A stretch of 64,000 bases of DNA from Meandrina meandrites (taxonomy: Eukaryota > Cnidaria > Anthozoa > Scleractinia > Meandrinidae). The DNA lies in NCBI GenBank assembly GCA_963693305.1, contig OY855910.1, forward strand, positions 20,366,362 to 20,430,361. Reading direction: 5' to 3'. The notes under the pieces are model-generated. The model saw nothing but the letters and a program-made list of their open reading frames with translations. It was not told where the DNA came from and searched no databases. The translations under genes and the position numbers were made by a program. Within the stretch, counting starts at the first letter, position 1. The number at the start of each line of letters is the position of its first letter. Shown here in pieces: positions 57,686 to 64,000 of this stretch.

Positions 57686-57778
57686 CAACGATATCTCGTT
57701 AAAGTGAACTTTGTTTCAACCATATACACTGTATCACTACATGTACGTTATATTGTTTCACTTTACGAGATATCGTTG
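57686..57778. repeat. 24-bp-arm hairpin
   Basis: CAACGATATCTCGTTAAAGT (57686 on) pairs with ACTTTACGAGATATCGTTG (ending at 57778), with one indel and a loop of about 45 bp. Confidence 0.7.
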
Positions 57779-57990
57779 CAGCAATTTCTCGCTAGAACGA
57801 TATCACAGTGATATATCGCGAAGACCGCTCCGACTTATCACTGATTTATCGTTTTGACACTCGCAAATTCCGGTGATATTTTGCAGATTTATCGGCGATA
57901 AATTGCGAGAACAAAGCGCAATATTCAGCAATTATCGCTTGCATTACTTTTGGACAATACTGTAGCAAATGGCTTATTAGCTCGCCAAGA

Positions 57991-58045
57991 GTCTCTCATA
58001 GCTCAGTTGTTAGAGCGCCAACCAGTAAGTACCTGGGAGGCCATG
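57991..58045 (+). repeat. tRNA-like A-box sequence, probable SINE head
   Basis: CATAGCTCAGTTGTTAGAGCG resembles a tRNA D-arm and A-box, and GTACCTGGGAGGCCATG follows, but no B-box or acceptor stem closes the molecule. It is not a functional tRNA gene as far as can be read. Confidence 0.4.
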
Positions 58046-58049
58046 ATAA

Positions 58050-61000
58050 TGCTCCTTGTCCTATGCTTGTGACAAATGAACATTTCATCTTTCTCATAAT
58101 TATATTATACATGTTACAAGTATATAACTCCAACATTTTTAGGATGAATAATAAGTGTATTATGGCAAGTTGTGTTTTTTTTTAACTAGGTGATGTAACA
58201 TAACATTATTTAACACATGCACCTTGAGAAAATTCTGACCTGGAGTGCTTTTTCCACTCAATGGAATTTTCATTTTCTGCAAAATAATACAAAAACACAT
58301 ACCAATTTAATGACCTATGTATGTCATAAAGCATGATCCTTCTACATGTACTATAAGAATATGAAGTAACAAATCTGGGCAATTGAGGCTCACGCTGGCA
58401 AAATCAAAAGTACATGATTTGCTATTGTCAAATTTGCATATCACTATTTAATTTTACTGGCTGTGCCTAAAAGTGGAATGGGGACATGAGGACTGGGGTG
58501 CAGGACTAGGGCTCAAGACGAACAGTAGCCAACTAGCCACAGACTAGTAAACTTGTATTTTGGCTAGTAGGTTTTGGGCTTTTACTAGCCATTTTGGCAA
58601 GGCAAAATTTCAGGTATCTATGGCAGGGCCCTAGGCAGGGGGGTGTGAAGGGTGCATCCGCACACCCTCACAAACTCATTGAATTGATGCGTACAGTTTT
58701 TCGGGAAAAAAGCATTAATAAGGAATTTTTAAAATTTTCTGTTCAGTGGGCTAAATTATATCCTAAGTACTCAAAACAGCATAAAGTTAATTGCATTCGA
58801 TGTTATTTTTTGCTTGGGCATGCACAGAAATAAAAATTTTGAACGAGAAAGTGTCCTAACTTTAACAACTTTCCATTCTTGTTGGGTTTTTTTGTTCAGA
58901 CATGGCCGTGGTTTGCTGCCCATTCAAAATCCCATTAATTGATTTCATTTCACAAACAAATTAGATGCTACAGTGTGTATTTCCTGCCAATTTATAGCCT
59001 TTCATTCAAGAGTTGGCTAAATGAGCAGCCAAAACCTATACTAACTGATTCTCATGAGAACAATAATATTAGTGATATCATCATGGCATACAATGAAATG
59101 ACAAATAATAATTACCATATCTTTCAGTCAGACACATGTATAAAATATACAAAAATTGTTATAATAATGCATTTGGACTAATACTCTTCAATATTGACTT
59201 GTTATGACCATGTTCAAACAATACCTTGTCTGGGATCTGAATCAGCAAGTTGCACATCTTGAAGGTGTACATTACACTTCCAGCAAAACAGTGCACCATC
59301 ACAACTCACGGTGTACATCTAATTGAATACGGTCAAGTTGGAAATAATTATACTTTCCATCACACCATCTATTTAACAATTAAAGTGATAAAAAAAGTTA
59401 TATGGATGTTTATCAGACTGTGGGACATCTACAATCTTTGTCAAAAGTTGTTGGTACACCCGCCCCCATTCCCCGTTCAATGTTGGATAGCGCAATCTAT
59501 CCATGGGAACTTGTGCAGCACTTTGCAGTTTGTAAGCAACATTGAGAGGTGGGAGCGGGACGTGGGCTTGGCGAATGCATCAGAGTACCAACATTTTGAC
59601 ACTGATTGTCTGAACGTGATTTGGTCACGAAATCCAACAGTACGAATAATCACGAAAATGACTGGAATTTTCGTGGGGAAGAGGGGTGTTACCGCCTATC
59701 AAGGAACATTTTTACTTTGCAAATGAGGGTATAAAAGAAATCACGGAGAACACTTTGACTATTGCAAACGATCAATTCAAAATTTTGAAAGTAAAAAAAC
59801 ATACGTGTAAGGACGTCGACATTTCCCACGTAGAAAGTTTTATCAGTTTTTAATCCAGACAAGTCTAGACGAAGTGGCACCAGATACCTTTTTCACTTTT
59901 TAATCGTGACAAAGTGGCACGTCCTTTAAGTGCCTGGATAAATTGCGATGAGGTCATGTCATCGCTTAATGTTGGCATCCGATGGGGGTTCTGTGTTACG
60001 ATTATCCAGCAAATCAAACCTAAGAGCACTGGGAACAAGGCAAATGAAAAAGCCCTGTTTACGATCCACCATTTTGGCTGTGACAATTTTGCAGCTGGCA
60101 AACTTAAAGTCTTGTAGCCCGTGAGGTATACCACCTTAGTTATGGGGATTCTGCAGCTCTTGAAGAGTGCTAGGAATGAAGCAAATGGGTAAGACTATGT
60201 GAAGAAGCCCGTAAGATTATTTGCGATTCGCCATGAAGCTTGAAGCCCACGAGGTCTTCTCAGAGAACACAGACTGTGATCCACTTTATTGTTTGTGGTG
60301 ATTTTGCAGCTCTTGAAGTCTTGAAAGTCTTGATTTGTAGAGATTTGTAGTCGTTAATTTTTCCATTCACTTACCAACACATACAGGACTCATCGTACAC
60401 ACATACAAAATCGGCATACATGCTTACGCGATAGCTCAGTATCATGTTCAATGAGTATCACTAGAAAATTATTACTTTTGATTACTTTGTGGATGTTTTG
60501 GTTTTCAAGATTTTTTCGATTTCTCGCATGGCATTTTGACTAAAAGATTTTCACTTAGATTTATTTTGTGCGTTTTTTTTTTATTTCTCGAGAGATGTTT
60601 TATAATTCAAAAAGAATTTGCTGAATAGAACACAAAGCAAAATATTCCCGGGTAGTTAGAAAGGACTAATACACGGTATAAATGAAAGAGACAAATTATA
60701 TTTGATGAGTTCTATCAGATTTAGTTAACAGAAATCTCTGCATTTCATACCCAAAGGCCCAGCTATGCCAGTGTAAACAAGACAGCATTAATTTTTTTTA
60801 CTTTACTCACAAGAATCATATATTGTTTATTGGATGTCACACTACAATATCGCAACATCTCTTGAACAACAACAATGGAAAGTCTAGAAATCTAATATAA
60901 AATAAAATAAACTATTACTGTTGTTCAATAACAGCAAATCTATGAAATCAGATTCACATCTTTGTGACTTCATAACTATCATATCACATTACAAATTTGA

Positions 61001-61285
61001 ATTTTAACAGATCCTCACAATGCTAATTTATGCAATTACTAACATTGATTCTTATTCAGTTGCTAGTGTTTTGCTCATCCCTATTGAACCGAACATTACT
61101 TGTGCCAATTCTCTTCATTGTCCAAAGTTACAATCACTTAAAACACAAATTGTACGCTACTCTTATTTATGCTAATTTTATGACAAATTCCTGAAAGTTA
61201 TCTAAGACTCCCATTGTCATCAATTCTGCAAACATTGCATTGCTGTTTATTTTGTTTTGCAGGCGGCTTTCATTATAAGTATCAA
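58050..61285. other. PWP2 intron, no gene recognised
   Basis: Short frames only. AAGTGGCAC recurs within 59870-59920, and TTTTGCAGCT with TTGAAG recurs at 60090-60320, suggesting old degenerate repeats. Confidence 0.35.
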
Positions 61286-61289
61286 AACG

Positions 61290-61990
61290 AACACTCATGT
61301 ATATGTTTTGATTTGATACGCTGAATCCTTCCAGCCACCAATCATGCCAGAATTCCTGTCATGAATCTTGCTGAGGACAGAAATTCTCAGTAACCAAAAA
61401 TCTTGCCAGGATTCTTGCCATGAATCTTGTCAAGATTTTGGCCACCGTGGAATTTCTCTTCCCACCAGGATCCTTGGCAAGATTCCTGGCAAGATTATGG
61501 ATGCCAGGAATTTTGCTTCCTGTCGAGAATCTTGGCAAGATTCCCAGCAAGTTTACACACTCATGTATATGTTTTGATTTGTTCCAGCCATGAATCTTGT
61601 CAGAATTCCTGTCATGAATCCCGCTGAGAACAGAAATTCTCAGTAACCAAAAATCTTGCCAGGATTCTTGCCATGAATCTCGTCAAGATTTTGGCCACCA
61701 GGAATTTTTCTTCCTCCCCCGATCCTTGGCAAGATTCATGGCAAGATTATGGCCACCAGGAATTTTGCTTCCTGTTGAGAATCTTGGCGAGATTTCTGGC
61801 AAAATTACGGCCACTAGGAATTTTGCTTCTTGTCGACAACCTTGGCAAGATTCCCAGCAAGATTATGGCCACCTGGAATTTCACTTCCCGCCACGAATCC
61901 CGGTAAGATAATGGCTGCCAGGATTTTCATTCCCGCTGAGAATGCCGCCAAGAACGAAAATCCTGGCAGCTATAATCCCACCAGGATCCC
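61290..61990. repeat. Complex minisatellite
   Basis: A higher-order unit of about 266 bp beginning ACTCATGTATATGTTTTGATTTG repeats at about 61294 and 61560. Within it, units of about 50-60 bp carry CTTGGCAAGATTC and GGCCACCAGGAATTT. It is non-coding. Confidence 0.8.
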
Positions 61991-62286
61991 GCCAAGATTC
62001 TGGGGTGTTTTTACAATGGCCACACTTAAGTTACATGACTTTCCAGGACTGAAAAATGAAATTCTAACATTTTAAGATTTTCCATGACCTGTACAAACCC
62101 TATACACTAAACATACTCCTGTATGGAGCCTGTTCAAAGGCTGGAACATAGCAAGACAGAAATACAAAACCAAAACAAGTTCAATGAATGGCTGTGCCTA
62201 GACTACTTGGAAGGTGGGAGTTACACCAAATTACCACTCCCATTACTACATGTACAAATCTCATTTATACTTATTAAAAAAGATAC

Positions 62287-62422
62287 ATCCAATGATTTTT
62301 CTTCAAAGTAACAACCCTTCAAAGTGTTTCGGTGGCCAGACAATGTGACTGGAGTGAAACTGGGCACTGGGAATAATGAAAAGATGCGACTTGTCATGTC
62401 TCTGCTGCCCACCACAAAATAT
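62287..62422 (-). CDS. PWP2: PWP2 exon: WD40 segment (YFVVGSRDM...YFEEKSLD)
   Basis: This 136-bp exon encodes YFVVGSRDMTSRIFSL, then VTLSGHRNTLKGCYFEEKSLD, matching an early WD40 repeat of PWP2. The acceptor is ATGAACAG and the donor is GAT|GTATCT. It is the most upstream PWP2 exon seen; earlier exons and the start codon lie to the right of the window. The region that should follow it (an acidic linker in PWP2 proteins) was not located before the exon at 33.8 kb. Confidence 0.82.
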
Positions 62423-63048
62423 CTGTTCATAAAAAAAGAACTAATGTAAGAAGAATTCTTAACACATTTGCACCAAATATACATTTTTCTTGTTAAATGT
62501 ATGTATGGTATATTATTGCATTTATTATTGTCATTATTGTCAATCAAAAAGGTACATGTAAATAAGCCATTATAATTATTCTGAGAATGAGGTCAATATT
62601 GTTTCCAAAAAAAATTCTTTATATTTAACCCAATGACTCCTGAGTGTCTTGCATGATTTTCCACATAAATGATTATCAAATTTCTCCTTCAACAACAGGA
62701 TGACAGCGCCAATTGCAAATGAGTAAAACAAATTAAATCAGACCACCTCTGAAACAAAGTGGTAATATGAAATCATTGAGCAATCAATCCAGGGAGGTCT
62801 TGAAAGCAAAGTAGCAGGATTTGGCAGCATATGATTTATAAATTAATAATTCATTTTAGGCTTCTGAGGTTTAAAGCTAGAATACAAATGATTATACTCC
62901 CCACAATGCTCAGACAAAATCAGTGTGTTCTGAGTGAAATGGAGGGAATCTAGGCAAACTTTTCACAGCACACATTCTGTATTGTTGGCAATAGCCTTTA
63001 ACTAATGCAAAATTATCTGCAATGAGCAGCAACGTATTTACATTATTC
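62423..63048. other. PWP2 intron, nothing recognised
   Basis: No supported feature. Confidence 0.35.
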
Positions 63049-63522
63049 TTACATGGGTGAATGAAAGCCATCATTGACCTTCACAAAAAAGTCAAAAATG
63101 TTTGGGGACTTCAATGTTTTATTTGTGCTGAGATACTTTATACATGTGACTTAAGTGATTCTGATGCACATAAAATTTGGATAAATAGAACTTACAAGTG
63201 AAGAAAATCTTCCACTGCTGTATTTACATTGATGTCATATGATAAAGCTCCGAAAATGTTCCCAAGATATGACTTTGGTACCTTTTTTTCAATTATATAT
63301 TAATCGTTATCCATAGAAGGATGATTATTTCGCTACTTGGTGCAGTTTTTGTGTTAAGGTAAGACAAATAAATGGCTTTTGTGTTTCAGTGAATTTTGAT
63401 GAAATAGCCAGAAATCGCTAAGTCACGTGTATAAAGTACCTCAGCACGAACAAAATATTGAAGTCCCCAAACATTTACTGACTTTTTTGTGAAGGTTAAT
63501 GATGGCTTTCATCACCCATGTA
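63049..63522. mobile_element. 474-bp element with inverted repeats of about 100 bp
   Basis: ACATGGGTGAATGAAAGCCA and the following about 100 bp are mirrored at 63422-63520 (ending TGGCTTTCATCACCCATGT). There is no ORF, and a target duplication could not be fixed. It is a MITE or foldback element. Confidence 0.75.
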
Positions 63523-63774
63523 AAGGGCTGTTTAAACAGGTGATTTTTGTCGCACAACTCAATGCAGTTTTTGTCGCGCCAAAGTTACGTTGCATCAAGA
63601 TTTGAACATGTTCAAAACTTGATGAAACTTCAGTGCCACAAAAATTGCATTGGCATTAAATAATGTTTAGAATATGGCCGCTGTATGGTGTAGTGTTTGT
63701 TCCTTCAGATCAGCACATGCACGCCAAACTGTTTTTTTAAATATTATTTGCATTTCTATGCTATATTGCCGGCG

Positions 63775-63950
63775 TGCCGAATCGATAAATCGATCATCGG
63801 AAATCAATCGAAATAATCGATAATTGATAAAGATCAATCAAGTAATATCAATTGGTCTCACCAATCAATGAAAATCGATACTCGCAATCTCAAGTCCTCT
63901 TAATTGTATCGATTTTTATCGATTTTATCGATTATTATCAGTTTTAATAA
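63775..63950. repeat. ATCGAT-rich inverted region
   Basis: Many copies of ATCGAT and AATCGATAA occur in both orientations (63780-63830 and 63875-63945), consistent with degenerate terminal inverted repeats of a short element. No boundary was defined. Confidence 0.45.
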
Positions 63951-64000
63951 ATGAACCATTTAATTATTACAACATCTTGTAAGCCCCTGGTGTAAGCAGA

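Noticed and set aside
57991..58045. Functional tRNA gene
   Set aside because: Only the A-box region fits; no B-box or acceptor pairing was found.
59865..60134. 89-codon minus-strand frame with a hydrophobic segment, considered as a membrane protein exon
   Set aside because: No splice sites or family pattern support it, and it overlaps degenerate repeats.

Overview
The window is animal nuclear DNA, most likely from an anthozoan cnidarian (coral or sea anemone). It is AT-rich, has long introns, and is crowded with nested transposons. One host gene can be recognised: four exons on the minus strand (62.4, 33.8, 27.1 and 19.4 kb) encode consecutive WD40 segments of PWP2 (UTP1), a small-subunit processome protein. 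Almost everything else lies in or beside its introns. The species is inferred from general transposon content, not from a diagnostic marker.

The main feature is an 11-kb Maverick/Polinton-type element at 7436-18429, bounded by a short target duplication (tatac). It carries a protein-primed family B DNA polymerase, a DDE integrase, a probable double-jelly-roll major capsid protein, an A32/FtsK-HerA-type packaging ATPase, a 168-aa protein of unknown function, and a stub of a nuclease-like gene. Its architecture is unusual. The two ends are 3,327-bp inverted repeats that look identical, and each contains the polymerase gene. Only the right copy is complete (1,247 aa). The left copy stops at the repeat boundary and lacks the catalytic motif C, and the same boundary cuts the nuclease gene. 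The simplest reading is that the original left arm was replaced by an inverted copy of the right arm.

The Polinton sits inside an older element made of 42-bp arrays of the palindrome CCGTTCGAACGG (5899-7435 and 18435-18815). A second, complete 1,371-bp member of that family (48745-50115) interrupts the reverse transcriptase of a decayed DIRS/Ngaro-like retrotransposon (47.66-51.65 kb).

Other regions, left to right: a decayed second kind of polymerase B with a TTAA MITE inside it (0.54-2.3 kb); a 79-bp tandem duplication (3.27-3.43 kb) and a MITE (4.0-4.4 kb); SINE-like pieces (21-22.6 kb); a near-perfect 43-bp-arm hairpin (24.05 kb); two Kolobok-like TTAA elements in opposite orientation, each with a THAP-domain ORF (28.3-30.05 and 54.6-56.45 kb); a Ty3/gypsy integrase relic (30.1-30.8 kb); foldback elements (32.0-32.7 and 33.25-33.6 kb); a minisatellite split by an insertion (34.0 and 36.7-37.2 kb); a glutamine-rich repeat tract (37.4-38.0 kb); a LINE carrying ORF1 and endonuclease (42.0-46.75 kb), itself interrupted by two nested TTAA elements; a Penelope-like relic with a GIY-YIG-like end (56.7-57.5 kb); a long minisatellite (61.3-62.0 kb); and a 474-bp terminal-inverted-repeat element (63.05-63.52 kb).

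All calls come from reading the sequence and from recalled family features; no database search was made.
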